Positions 1 to 11,807 of a DNA stretch of 64,000 nt are shown here, piece after piece (the stretch's first letter is position 1; each line of letters starts with the position of its first letter). A program made the translations under genes and the position numbers. The notes beneath the pieces were generated by a model, which had not been told where the DNA came from, did no database searches, and saw only the letters and a list, made by a program, of their open reading frames with translations. Origin of the DNA: Pictodentalium vernedei (lineage: Eukaryota; Mollusca; Scaphopoda; Dentaliida; Dentaliidae); assembly GCA_031216915.1 (NCBI GenBank), contig CM062296.1, positions 456,520,681-456,584,680 of the forward strand, in the 5' to 3' direction.

Positions 1-445
1 TTCATTGTAACTCTGTAGGATGACTCAGTATAATGTCTGGATGAGGACGTCCCCTTTTGGTTGCGATCGGTCAACCATGATGGCTACACAGGCCCAAACC
101 CTGAAAACCTTTAGCACAGTCTACAGGCTGATTTTATGAATGGATTTCATTGTAACTTGATAGGATGACTCATTTTGGATAATTTCACTGTAACTTGGTA
201 ACTTTGGTTGACATACATTAACTGTGAGGGCCACATTAACCCACCCCTCAATTCTTTAGTAAAGTCTACACCTCAAATTATTTTTCTTGAAAACATAACA
301 TACAGGGAACAGAAATTAACATACTCTCAATTATCACAATTCTTGTCTTATTTCATAATCCTTTCATAAACGTTGAGCATTATCCTTTTCATCAAACACA
401 ACACACAGTGTCAAGTTAAGCTACAGTGTTATTGACACTTTCATT
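1..445 (+). mobile_element. HL-A element copy 1, right part (cut by window start)
   Basis: The window opens inside the tandem core of an HL-A element; monomers carry the family signature GATTTCATTGTAACTTGG. The unique right tail follows (about 180-445). It includes CAAGTTAAGCT and then the terminal hairpin (here GTGTTATTGACAC) and TTTCATT. The same tail recurs at 5280, 35732, 40576, 40714 and 50300, which fixes the right boundary. No coding capacity is seen. Classification as Helentron/HINE-like is inferred from architecture. Confidence 0.75.
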
Positions 446-788
446 TGTAAGTAATTACCAGCATTGTTTCATCATAGACCATTCCAGCACCATACTTGTC
501 GAGAGAACATTTTTCCATCAAAACCGTTAGTGACAGATATGTGTAATTAGCACCATTAAAATACTGCATATTTTCATCATTGTGTTGTCTATCATTTGTC
601 AATAGACTATACGTTCTGCAAACAATCACTTTTGGCCATCTGAAAGATAGCAGGAAAATAATGACAGTTTCTATTAACACCACTGCGAAAAAAAATAGGG
701 GGTGTTTAATTAAGTTCCAGGTGTATATAAACTTGCAATGAACCAATTAACGATTATTTCACCAAACATTCTGTTGTCGCCTATTTTT
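446..788. other. Unassigned spacer
   Basis: No gene, tandem array or clear element ends were recognised here. The stretch ends in a run of T at 784-788 that is the insertion point of the next HL element. Confidence 0.5.
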
Positions 789-1808
789 ACACCCCCACTT
801 TCAAAGAAAATAGGGGTATACTGGATTACGTGCGTCCGTCCATCCGTCCGTCCGACAACCTGTCCATCTGTGTGTCTGTGTGTGAATCCGTCCGAAAATT
901 TTCATAACTTAAGTAAATTATTATTTTTTATAATATTTGTTGGTTATAGGTATGCCCTCACTTGTTATTTTTTATTATTATTATTATTATTTTTTATTAT
1001 TATTATTATTATTTTTTTTTTTTTTTTTTTTCACTTGTTCGCTTAGAAATTGTGTCCCTCTGAGCCAAATTTTGTCTGTTCAGAAATTGTGTCCCTCTGA
1101 GCCAAATTTTGTCTGTTCAGCCTGTATCTCAGGTATCGAATGTTCTATTGCAATGAAATTTGCCATGAACACTGCTTACGGTATAGGCTTTAAAAAAAGG
1201 ATTCAACGATATTTCTCACATTCTCCTTTTTAGAGTTATCCCCCTTTTTTGACTTAGAAATTGTAGGAAATAGACATTATTTGTCTGTTCAGCCTGTATC
1301 TCAGGAATGGGTTATCAGATTTTGGTGAAATAAGGCATGCAGTTTGCCTATGACAAAGGCTTCTGCCTCATTGCATAAAACTTCCAAACACCAAACAATT
1401 TACCATACCTTTTGACTTAGAAATTGTTGGAAATTGTTGAAAACTTTCAAAGAAAATTGTAAAATTGTAGGGGGGGGGGGGGTTGCATACTGGATTGGGG
1501 TTATCGGATTTCAGTGAAATGTGACATGCAGTTTGCCTATGACAAAGCTGCTGCCTCATTGCATAAAACTTCCCAACAATTTACCATACCTTTTGACTTA
1601 GAAATTGTTGGAAATTGTTGAAAACTTTCGAAGAAAATGGAGGGTGGGGGGAGGGAGGGGTATACTGGATTGTGTCCGTCCATCTGTGCATCCGTCCGTC
1701 AGTCCATATGAGAATATTCATAAATGATATTTGTTGGTCATAGGTATGCCCACAATAGGCGGTACACCACGTGGGGGTATGCACCGGACGAAAGTCCAGC
1801 TCTTGTTT
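789..1808 (+). mobile_element. HL-H element with ~180-bp monomers
   Basis: It starts in a T run with ACACCCCCAC and ends at 1808 after GTGGGGGTAT, the perfect hairpin GGACGAAAGTCC and AGCTCTTGTTT. A (GTCC)n stretch (about 833-855) follows the left end. Repeated units with GTCTGTTCAGCCTGTATCTC lie at about 1110-1620. A second left-end-like stretch with TCCGTCC near 1660-1700 suggests a composite or nested copy. A 38-bp unit is directly duplicated at about 1046-1121. Short open frames here are low-complexity and not genes. Confidence 0.65.
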
Positions 1809-2410
1809 CCACTACATTTCATTGATAAATCACCAAATACGAAAGATTGTTTAGTGTTTAGCCAAAATTATATTCATGGGTTGTTTTTGGAAAATAGATT
1901 GTGATTAACGATGTTGTGATTAACGATATTGTTCTCTTGTGAGGGTTGCATACAACACTCAGCTGTTTTAACTAGAAATATACTGAACACACATACTTAG
2001 TGTCTCAGTTTAATAATAACTTTGATGTAAATGTGTACTTGTGTTCATGCATGTTTTACAGATCGATAGGCACGGGACATATCAAAATTTAATGTTCATT
2101 TTTTAAAGCTTTACCTCCCTTGGATGTGTTTCTCCAATATTTACTCTGCATCCAACATGGGAGAAACATCAAGGGGTTTACTGAATTGAACAGTTAACTT
2201 TAACTGAAACAGAGTTTGCACAGCCTTGAAAAGTCATTGAATTTTACTCAAACTCCTTGAATTTGGAATATTCAGAAAATTTCCTCCAAAAGTACTTGAA
2301 AGTCAGTCAGACTCCTTGAATGCCCTTGGATTTTTCTGGCTATCATTACAACTTGTTTAGTTGAGTTCAACCTTTGGCCAAATTCTCAATTTTATTTGGT
2401 TTCAATTTTT
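1809..2410. other. Unassigned intergenic or intronic DNA
   Basis: No gene seen. A CTTGAA-rich stretch at about 2225-2335 resembles the interior of the hAT-like MITE family (see 16312 and 55630), but no termini are visible. The stretch ends in the T run at 2406-2410 that received HL-A copy 2. Confidence 0.45.
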
Positions 2411-5280
2411 AGCTTAACTTGACATAGTCAAGATAAGCTATTGCCATCACGCGTCCGGAAGTCTGTTAGTCTGTGAATCTGTTCACATTTTCCTTTAGCA
2501 CGGGCTACACCCCGCAGTTCTTGTCTGATCGTCACGAAATTTCATATGCTGGTTTGGGGTCATGTCTAGATGAGAACGTCCCCTTTTGGTCGCGATCGGG
2601 CAACTGGTATGGCTGCCCAAGCCCAAAACCCGAAAGCCATTAGCACAGTATACAGGTCGTGTTTTTGAAGGGATTTCATTGTAACTTGGTAGGATGCCTC
2701 TGTATAATGCCTAGATGAGAAACGTCCCATTTTGATTGCGATTGGTCAGCTGTGACGGCTACAGGAGCCCGAAGCTTGAAAACCTCAAGTACAGTCTACA
2801 GGTCGTATTTATGAAGGGATTTCATAGAAACTTGGTAGGATGATTCCAGATAATGTCTAGATGAGAACATCCCCTTTTGGAAGCATTCATTCAACTGTGA
2901 TGTCTGCCCAAGCCCAAAATCCCAAAAACTTTTAGCACAGTCTGCAGGTCATGTTTAATATGGAGGGATTTCATTGTAACTTGGTAGGATGACTCCTTAT
3001 GATCTCTAGATGAGAATTTCCCCATTTGGGCGTGATCTGCCAACCGTGACGACTGCTCGAGCCCAAAACCTGAAAACCTTTAGCACAGTCTACAGGTCGT
3101 ATTTATTGAGGAATTTCATTGTAACTTGGTGGGTTCATACAATGTCTGGATGAGAAAGTCCCCTTTTGGTCCTGATTGGGCAACTGTGATGGCTTCAGGG
3201 GCCCGAAGCCCAAAAACCTTTAGCACAGGCTACAGGTCATATTTATGAAGGGATTTCATTGTAACTTGGTAGGATGACTCCAAATAATGTTGTCTAGATG
3301 AGAACGCATTTTGATCGTGATCATTCAGCCTTGATGTGTGCCCAAGCCCAAAAACCTTTAGCATAATCTATAGGTCATATTTATGGAAGGATTTCATTGT
3401 AACCTGTTAATAATGCCTAGATGATGACATCCCCTTTTGGTCGTGATTGGTCAACTGTGATGGCTACAGGTGCCTGAAGCCCGAAAACCTTGAGCAAAGT
3501 CTACAGGTCATATTTATAAAGGGATTTCAGTGTAACTTCGTAGGATCACTCCAGATGATGCCCAGATGAGATTGTCCCCTTTGGTTGCAATCATTCAACC
3601 ATGATGGCTGCCTGAGCCCAAAGCCCGAAAACCTTTAGCACAGTCTACAGGTCATATTTATGAAGGGATTTCATTGTAACTTGGTAGGTTTGACTTTATA
3701 TAATGTCTAGATGAGAACGTCCCCTTTTGGACACGATTGGGCAACTGTGACAGCTACAGGGGCCCGAAGCCCGAAAACCTTTAGAACAGTCTACAGGTCA
3801 TAATTATGAAGGGATTTCATTGTAGCTTGGTAGGATGACTCCAAATAATGTCTAGATGAGAACGTCCTCTTTTGGTCACGATCATTCAGCCTTGATGGCT
3901 GCCCGACCCCAAAAACCTTTAGCATAGTCTATAGGTCGTATTTATGGAAGGATTTCATTGTAACTTGTTAGGTTGACTCCATATAATGCCTAGATGATAA
4001 CATCCTCTTTTTGTCGTGATTGGTCAACTGTGATGGCTACAGGTGCCCAAAGCCTGAAAATCTTGAGCACAGTTTACAGGTCATATTTATGAAGGGATTT
4101 CATTGTAACTTCGTAGGATCACTCCAGATGATGCCCAGATGAGAATGTCCCCTTTTGGTTGTGATCATTCAACCATGATGGCTGCCCAAGCCCAGAGCCC
4201 GAAAACCTTTAGCACAGTCTTCAGTTCATATTTATGAAGGGATTTCATTGTAACTTGGTAGGTTGACTTCATATAATGTCTAGATGAGAACAGCCCCTTT
4301 TGGACACCATTAGGCAACTGTGACGGCTACAGGGGTCTGAAGCCCGAAAATCTTTAGCACAGTCTACAGGTGATATTTATGAAGGGATTTCATTATACCT
4401 TGGTAGGATGACTCCAAATAATGTCTAGATGAGCACGTCCCCTTTTGGTCGTGGCCATTTAGCCTTGATGGCTGCCCGAGCCCAAAACCCCAAAACCTTT
4501 AGCATAGTCTATACGTCATATTTATGGAAGGATTTCATTGTAACCTGTTTGTTTGACTCCATATAATGCCTAGATGATGACATCCCCTTTTGGTCGTGAT
4601 TGGTCAACTGTGACGGCTTCAGGGGCCCGAAGCCCGAAAACCTTGAGCAGTCTACAGGTCATATTTATGAAGGGATTTCATTGTAACTTCGTAGGATCGC
4701 TCCAGATGATTTCCAAATGAGAATATCCCCTTTTGCTTGCGATCATTCAACCATGATGGCTGCCGGAGCCCAAAGCCCAAAAACCTTTAGCACAGTCTAC
4801 AGGTCATATTTATGAAGGGATTTCATTGTAACTTGGTAGGTTGACTTCATATAATGTCTAGATGAGAACATCCCTTTTGGACTCAATTGGGAAACTGACG
4901 GCTGTAGGGGCCCAAAGCCCGAAAACCTTTAGCACAGTCTACTGGCCATATTTATGAAGGGATTTCAATTTAACTTGATAGGATGACTCGTTTTGAAATA
5001 ATTTCACTGTAACTTGGTAACTTTCATTGATATATGTTAACTGTGAGGGCCACGTACATTAACTGTGAGGTCATATTAACCCACCCTTCAGCTCTTTAGT
5101 ATAGTGTACACCTCATATTATTTTTTATCAAAAACATAGCATACAGGGAACAGAAATGAACATATTCCCAATTATCACAATTCTTGTCTTATTTCATAAT
5201 CCTTTCATAAACATTGAACATTATCCTTTTCATCAAACGCAACACACAAGTTAAGCTACAGTGTCATTGACACTTTCATT
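2411..5280 (+). mobile_element. HL-A element copy 2, complete, ~17 monomers of ~143 bp
   Basis: The left end AGCTTAACTTGAC folds as a hairpin with GTCAAGATAAGCT and lies after five T's. The right end has CAAGTTAAGCT, inverted to the left end, then the hairpin GTGTCATTGACAC and TTTCATT. The core is about 17 tandem monomers of about 143 bp. A higher-order unit of four monomers (about 560-580 bp) is marked by the variant TTATGGAAGGATTTCA near 3381, 3941 and 4521. There is no open frame of note. Helentron/HINE-like assignment is from architecture. Confidence 0.8.
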
Positions 5281-5326
5281 TTTAAAAAGGTGAGGAAAGA
5301 AAACATGCATATCGAAAAATACCGGT

Positions 5327-5555
5327 AAATTGCTGGAAGCCCCCATCATTTGAACTGAAAAGTGAAAATACTTTAATCAAGTCTTTATATTCTTTGCGCA
5401 GGTTCATTGTGCACTCAGTAGTAAATGTCACTTTCTTCATAGCAATTTACTTTATTATAAATTATTGGAGAGTGCCTGCAGGCACTCTCCAATGATTTGT
5501 AATAAAATATTGAATACATTGTAACCATCAAACATTAGCACCCAGCCAATTGTGC
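5327..5555. repeat. Hairpin MITE (TTAA family 2), diverged copy
   Basis: It contains the family's central inverted repeat GGAGAGTGCC...GGCACTCTCC at about 5466-5491, and GCTGGAAGCCC near its left side, as in copies at 10183, 21329 and 51304. The outer TTAACTGG termini have decayed, so the limits are approximate. Confidence 0.45.
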
Positions 5556-5588
5556 AAGAATTGGATTTTACATGCAGGTGTGATTTTT

Positions 5589-7243
5589 ATAAGCCCGTTT
5601 AATGACGGTTGTATTATGTTATCTGTCTGTCCGTAAACAATTTGGTTTCCGTTCATTTAAAGTCGAACGCCTTGACGGATTGACATCAAACTTTCAGAAG
5701 TTGTTTTTAGCAATAAAATACAGTTCAAGTTCGATATTGGTGTTTCTCAGTCCATCCGCTGCAGAGTTATGTCCCTTTCAAACCACAATTTTTGAAAAAA
5801 AATTGGTTTCCGTTCATTTAAAGCCGCACGCCTTGACAGATTGACACCAAATTTTTCAGATGTTGATTTTATACACCTGTTTGAAAAACGGGACATATTA
5901 TGTGAATGGTCTCTCCACCCGTCTGTCTGTATGTCCGTCCATGTACACATTTCGTTTCCGGACGATAACTTTAGTTGTAATGGTTTGAGCTGAGTTAAAT
6001 TTGGCATGTGGATTTAGTATGACAAAATACAGGATGGGTTCGATTTCCGTTTCTAGCAGCCCATTTGCAGTAGAGTTATGGCCCTTTAGGCTTAAAAAAA
6101 TTAAAAATCTGTTTCTCAGGCCCTCCCGTATAGTCCTCTTGGCCGCCGCATGCTCTCTTTTTATAACCAATGTAAACTTTAAAAAAAAATAAAAATTAAA
6201 TGGTTTATGTCTGATATTTTACCCAAGTTAAAAAAAATTGATAATTTTGTCCCTTGAGTGCAAGAAGGCTTTGCATTGCAAAGCCTTCTTGCTCTCAAGG
6301 GACGAAATACACCACCACCCATGCTATGCCGTAGATTATGAGTCCTAAAACATAAACCAACAATATGAACTTTTAATGGCAAAGAAATTACACAAAATAA
6401 AAAAAAAAATAAAAAACCGCTCGCCCGCATGCAACTTTACAAATAATGGCCTGAGAAACAGAAGATCTGCTTTGTTGGGCCTTATTTATGGGAATTTAGC
6501 CCAACTTTTCGTTTCCGGACGATAACTTTAGTTTGCCTTGACCGATTTATTTCAAATTTTCAGTTTTTTGTTTTTGACCACAAAATACAGCTCAAGTTCA
6601 CTTTTGACCACAATTACATATACCTTTCCAGAGTTATTCCCCTTGAATGATTGCAAATTTGTGGATTTTGTGGTTTCCGGATGATAACTTTAGTTTGCCT
6701 TGACCGATGTTTTTCAAATTCTCGGATTTTGTTTTTGACCACAAAGCACAGCTCAAGTTGACCTTTGGCCATAATCGCATGTACCGTTCCATAGTTATTC
6801 CCCTTGAATGATTGCAAATTTGTGAATTATGTGGTTTTCGGATGATAACTTTAGTTTGCCTTGACTAATTTGTTTCCAATTCTCAGATTTTGTTTATGAC
6901 CACAAAGCACAGCTCAGGTTCACTTTCGGCCAAAATCGCATGTACCTTTCTAGAGTTATTCCTCTTGAATTTGTGCATTTTGTGTTTTCCGGATTATAAC
7001 TTTAGTATGGCCTAACTGTTGGACATAGAATGCATCAAATATTTGGTTTCCGGATGATAACTTTTATTATTTGTTTTCCGATTGGTTCCAAACTTGGTAT
7101 GTTGTTTAATTACAACAAAATACAGGTCAAGTTCGAATATGGGGTTGGTCCAAACAATTTTCACCCTCACCCCCCATCCTTACCCCAACCCTTCAAAAAT
7201 ACAAAACGGACGTATATTGTCCCGCTACGCAGTGCTCTCGTTT
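5589..7243 (+). mobile_element. HL-G element copy 1 with nested MITE
   Basis: The left end ATAAGCCCGTTT follows a T run; the right end carries the near-complement AAACGGACGTAT and finishes GTGCTCTCGTTT. The core has about seven monomers of roughly 160 bp headed by GGTTTCCGGATGATAACTTT or close variants. A second G-like head with GTCTGTCTG lies at about 5870-5945. A PIF/Harbinger-like MITE (6089..6481) interrupts one monomer. The short open frames are repeat-derived. Confidence 0.65.
6089..6481. mobile_element. PIF/Harbinger-like MITE, 393 bp
   Basis: Terminal inverted repeats run from GGC at the left to GGCC at the right and include CTGTTTCTCAGGCC on one side and GGCCTGAGAAACAG on the other. 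It is flanked by TTA on both sides (6086-6088 and 6482-6484), a 3-bp duplication typical of PIF/Harbinger. A long central palindrome with GCAAGAAGGCTTTGC lies at about 6250-6308. The element sits inside an HL-G monomer. A second member is at 10652..11804. Confidence 0.65.
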
Positions 7244-7419
7244 AGAAATAACAATACCATCAGAAAAACTGCTGCTTGATAAATGTTCATTTATCCTTGA
7301 AATGTCCTTGAAAAGTCCTTGAATTGTTTTTGCCCTTGAGCATATGAACCCTGTGAAAACATGCTTGTGACATCCATGCAACATACATGTTACGTAACAG
7401 TCATCTGCCATTGAACAAA

Positions 7420-7770
7420 AAAGATTAACATGGCATTAAAATACTCCAAAATCTGAAAAAAAATGTCAAGTCAAGGATTAATGTTGACTTGAAATTTATG
7501 CATGTAACACATATGTGAAATATAAAACCCACAGCATACTGGTGTTTGACTCCACTCACGTACATGTATAGCAAAACAGGTCAGAATTTTTCGATTTCCA
7601 TACTTAATAAAAAGTCAAACATTGCATTAAAAAAAAACAAAATCTGCAAAAAATTCTGGTCAAGGGTCAATGTCATCTTATACTGATGCATGTAACACAT
7701 ATATGAAATATAAAAGCTACAGCATACTGGTGGTAGACTCCACTCACATACATGTGTAGAAAAGCATGGT
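7420..7770. repeat. Two direct repeats of ~188 bp
   Basis: Two similar units (about 7420-7600 and 7610-7770) share GCATGTAACACATATRTGAAA, ACAGCATACTGGTG and GACTCCACTCAC at an offset of about 188 bp. No gene or termini recognised. Confidence 0.6.
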
Positions 7771-7775
7771 TTGGC

Positions 7776-8218
7776 AATGTTTGGTGTGCATCTGGGCGGG
7801 CATCCTCGCACTGTTAGCACATAACTTGAACAGACATCTCTGATTTGAGTAATATTTGCCATATAGGTCATATGCAATAATATCTCAAACAAGTTCGAAA
7901 ACTGGCCAGGCCCAGTTTTTTGTTACAGAGTTATGGACCTTAATTAATAAATTTTTACGAATTTTGAGCTCATTAGCGCAATAACTTGAACAAAAGCTGG
8001 ACGATTTGACTAATATTTGTTATAGATAGGTCGTTTGCAATAATATCTCAAGAGGGTTCAAAAACTGGCCTAACCTAATTTTTCGTTACAGAACCCTTAA
8101 TTAATTTTTACAAATTCTGAACTTATTAGCATTATAACTTGAACAGAGGTTCTAGATTTGATTGATAACCGGGTTCTGGACATGCATCAATCTCCGATGC
8201 GCACATCCTGTTCTCTTA
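7776..8218 (+). mobile_element. Short HL-type array, ~157-bp monomers
   Basis: Three monomers begin with ATAACTTGAACA at about 7821, 7979 and 8135 and share GCAATAATATCTCAA and AAAACTGGCC. The end region (GATGCGCACATCCTGTTCTC) resembles an HL right end in position. The left limit is uncertain. Confidence 0.4.
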
Positions 8219-8589
8219 TTGTGTTGTGATGTCTGCATAATGAAATACTGCAGACAGCCGGCTGAACACATTGTATTTGTTTAACATTATATACTCAATT
8301 CAAGGTTGTTCAGCAACTGGGTTAAAGGCCAGGGACGTCGATCAGCTGGAAAACTGTGCCGATCTCCTACTGATTGCAGGTGATAAATCCCATAATATCT
8401 CGGCACTACAGATTCTTATATTCTGCTTTGAACTACATACGTTTTTAATGAGCAAACTTCATTGAAATGACCAGATATCAAAGAGATTTTTAATAATCAG
8501 TGTTAAATATAGAATAATTGGAAACTGCCGGTTGTCATAATCGGCCGATACCCCATAACCGGCAGGTTCTGAATGCTGATTCTCATTAT
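8219..8589. other. Unassigned
   Basis: No supported feature. An open frame at 8271-8465 (64 codons) lacks recognisable similarity and has no match to the missing upstream WTAP residues. An imperfect palindrome with CTGCCGGTT...AACCGGCAG lies at about 8526-8567. Confidence 0.4.
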
Positions 8590-8886
8590 TTGTTCAGTAT
8601 ATTCTATTATATCTTGTTTGAATGAGCTCATGGTGCTCTGTCAAACAAGATGCAATAGATAAAATGGCTGCATTGGATATATTGAAGCCAAACCGCTCTA
8701 TTAATAAGGGGAATTCAGTAATCAGTCCAAGTAATTTGTGGACATATAAGATTTTATTCAATTAACAGGAGTTTACTCTATCACCCATATGCAGTTAAGA
8801 GGTCAAATTTGTGCTGAATTTGTGGTAAATTGTTTAGTATTTGGAAGTTATATTCATTTAACATTCAATCAAGTGGGCTTCACTGT
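8590..8886 (-). mobile_element. Tigger/mariner-like MITE, partial
   Basis: It is a reverse-orientation relative of the copies at 20886..21258 and 30298..30968. It shares the hairpin with GAGCTC flanked by TTTGACAGA/TCTGTCAAA, a stretch matching GGAGTTTACTCT, and a terminal CACTG at the right. The left side is decayed, so limits are approximate. Confidence 0.4.
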
Positions 8887-8949
8887 ATATGAAATATCTT
8901 ATGATTTACAGTGCTGTGGTGATGATCCCGTCTCAATCATCCAGTATTT

Positions 8950-9835
8950 TATTGTCTCCTGATTTTTGAAAAAAACAGAAGATATTAATTCGGGGTGTCC
9001 TTCCATCCTTCCGTGTTTTTCGTTTCCAGACTCAAACTTTCCTTACAGTGACCGGATTTTGATGAAATTTGGGTAGATCATTTTCATCAATTGTGGGTCC
9101 AAATTCGGATATGGGCATTTTCCACGCATATTTAATTAGGTTGCTGAAATTTGATTGTCTGATGGTTTCCAGACTCAACCTTTCCTTAAAATCAACCGAT
9201 TTCGATGAAATTTCATATATGGATTACTTTTATCAATACCTAGGTCAAGTTCGAATGTTGGAAATTTTGTACCGAAAATCTGTCCGTCTGCCCCATGCAT
9301 CAACGCACCTCAGACTAAAAGACGTATTTATGAACCGATCTTCACGAAACATCTTGTGTATCTTTGTTATCATTGTGAGACCAGAATATGTGTTTTGGGG
9401 TTTGGTCCAAAATTCAAGATGGCCACCAGCGGCCATTTTGTTCAGAAATTAGGTGTAATCAGTTTTTTGTACAGAACTTCTATATGAAAGTTCGGATTTG
9501 AATAAATTTTTGGTATGAATGTTTAGTAACATGCAATACATCACATATAATACGGGTTTTGTTCTCGTGCAAAAATTATGCAAATTAGGGAAACTTTATT
9601 CAGTTCTACTACTAATACGCAGTAAGTGCACACCTTCCGTGTTTTTCGTTTCCAGACTCTAACTTTCATTACAGTCAGTCGATTTCGATGAAATTTGGGT
9701 AGTAGATCACTTTCATCAATTGTGGGTCCAAGTTCGAACATGGGCATTTTCCGCGCATATTTAATTAGGTTGCTTAAATTTGATTGCCTGATGGTTTCCA
9801 GACTCTAACTTTCCTTTGAGTCAACCGATTCCACT
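8950..9835 (+). repeat. Degraded HL-type array (K)
   Basis: Monomers headed by CGTTTCCAGACTC or GGTTTCCAGACTC recur near 9010, 9165, 9650 and 9795, each followed by a stretch like GATTTCGATGAAATTT. A head-like stretch with CCTTCCATCCTTCCG lies near 9000. Element ends were not identified. A 127-codon open frame at 9069-9452 is repeat-derived. Confidence 0.45.
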
Positions 9836-10182
9836 TGCAACTCAACTATATTCCACTGGATGCATTAATTCTCCTTGAAACTGCTGCCCAGCGGGAGACA
9901 TGAATTCACTGAATTTGCGTGTTTATGCTGTCTTGGCCCACTGTTGTATAAGTGTGTTGCAACACAATTGAGATCTGATCCAGAAAGATTCCAATTTTTT
10001 TATCCCAGTACTGTAAATCGATAAACATGTAGGGCAGTAGGATTATTTTGTCTGGGAATTGTTGGGAGAATTCTCTTTTCTCATGCCTGCCCTCAAGGTC
10101 AAATAAAAAAATACATTTGGTCCTCAAGCAATTAAGGGTTTTTTTATTTTTAGATTTTAAGATTTTTTTGTTTGGTAAATGG
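9836..10182. other. Unassigned
   Basis: No supported feature. A 131-codon minus-strand frame spans 9906-10301, but it is low-complexity, runs into a MITE and resembles nothing recognised. Confidence 0.4.
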
Positions 10183-10420
10183 TTTACTAGAGTGCTGGAA
10201 GCCCATATTTTGGCTCCATTCTTAAGTGCACTAGTGCAGGTACAATAGCTTAAAGGTTTCATATTCCGTGGATGTGGTTCACATTTTCTTTTGAAGTGCA
10301 TTTATGTCATCTGTAGGGATTTGCCTTGTTACAATTTATGGGAGACTGCCTTGGCACTAGGAAATGCATGTGAACAAATTTTGGCAACCAAGAAAACTTT
10401 ACCAGAAAATAAATGAATAT
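10183..10420. repeat. TTAA-family-2 MITE, diverged copy
   Basis: It shares GCTGGAAGCCCATATTTTGG, the GGCTTCATATTC-like stretch, ACAATTTATGG plus the gagactgcc hairpin arm, and ACAAATTTTGGC with the copy at 21329..21578. The outer termini are weak. Confidence 0.45.
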
Positions 10421-10651
10421 CAAATACATTTGTGTTCAGTTTTATTTATGCAACTTTTGGGAAAAAAATTAAACACTGTCCGGTTAATAGTCAAGTTATT
10501 TTCTCTTGAACAGAGCAAACAGAATGTTTACAAAACAATTATAATAAACAGACACTTGCATTTTAATCATGATTCTTTTCAAACATGTACATATAAATAG
10601 ACATCAATCAAAAGAAAGGTAAAATTTTAATGTCTCAAGATGTCATACTAA

Positions 10652-11804
10652 GGCCATAAAAAAAAGAACCTCTGTTTCTCAGGTCCGCTCGCATGGTCAT
10701 TTTTGGTGCGCATGCAACCTTTTTATGACACCAAAAAATCTTTCAAAAAAATTTGAGATATTGTGCTTATTTCGGTAAATCGATATCGATGCGTTCGCAA
10801 ATTTTAAATTAACACACTTCAAGCTTTTTCTACATCATACTTTAATAAAGAGGGTGGGTTTTATCAATATTCACGACAGAAAGTGTTTTATTCTGTAAAA
10901 GGTAAGTCATAATGACAGCAAGAAGGAAGGTGTCTTTCAGTCTGACAACAAACAGTCACAAAAGGGAATGGTCGATTCACACCACGTTTGATTCGCACCA
11001 ACCCTCAGAAAGTCTGCAAAGTCAGGTGATATGTTGAATGGAACACAGTCTCCTGGCATTTATTTTTAGTAACATTTGTATTGTAAATGGCCGTCATTGG
11101 GAATTTGTGTACTGTTATTTGAAACCGTTACGGGTTTCCCAGTTAATTTAAATAAATGCATTTGAGACGCAGGCTAATTGGATAACTAATAGTAACTGTT
11201 GCTTGATATAAAAGTAACAGTCATAGTTGAAAATAATTCGCATATAGGCAGGTATGTGCGGTCGAATTGGTTAATAAAAGCACGCAGACATTCGTTTTGT
11301 AAATTGTATTTCATTTTCAGATTTCCAAAAAATATGATTTATGGATGAACTGCCCGTTCAAATGGGTTGTGAAAATTTTGAATATAATGGGGAAAAATTG
11401 CGATTCACGATTTTATTAGGCAGGTTGTGAAAGGATTTTTTTTTTGGTAAAATAAATCTCTGAAAGTTGGCACTTCAACATTTGATTTGTCCCAGAGACG
11501 TTTCAACCCGAGACATTTCACCCACGAGGCGTTTTGTGACTTTCGTCCTGTGTTATAATTTTCACGTTTCACTGAAAAAACAAACATTCAAACCCCACTT
11601 CATTTACGACCCAACACCCCTATGGTGAATAACCAATATATTTGCAAATTTTTGCCTGGTCCACCAGGCATTTGGGTGGGCGTCAAATTACCACAAACAA
11701 CCTCTCGGGAACAAAATAAAAAGAAAAAAAAAAAAACGCCCGCCCGCCCGCATGCTTTTTGGGAAAAAATGGCCTGAGAAACAGACAATCAACTTTGTAT
11801 GGCC
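10652..11804. mobile_element. PIF/Harbinger-like element, 1.15 kb non-autonomous
   Basis: The left end is GGCCATAAAAAA and contains CTGTTTCTCAGG; the right end contains GGCCTGAGAAACAG and finishes TATGGCC. TAA flanks both sides (10649-10651 and 11805-11807). The terminal 40 bp match the 393-bp MITE at 6089..6481, but the 1.1-kb interior does not. The interior shows no transposase-like reading frame. Confidence 0.6.
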
Positions 11805-11807
11805 TAA

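Noticed and set aside
2411-5280. CRISPR-like or prokaryotic repeat array
   Set aside because: Monomers are ~143 bp and contiguous with no unique spacers; the context is an animal intron.
8271-8465. Possible missing upstream WTAP exon
   Set aside because: The translated residues do not match the WTAP N-terminal region and there is no convincing acceptor/donor pair in phase.
9906-10301. 131-codon minus-strand frame
   Set aside because: Low-complexity Lys/Asn/Ile-rich translation, no recognisable domain, overlaps a MITE.
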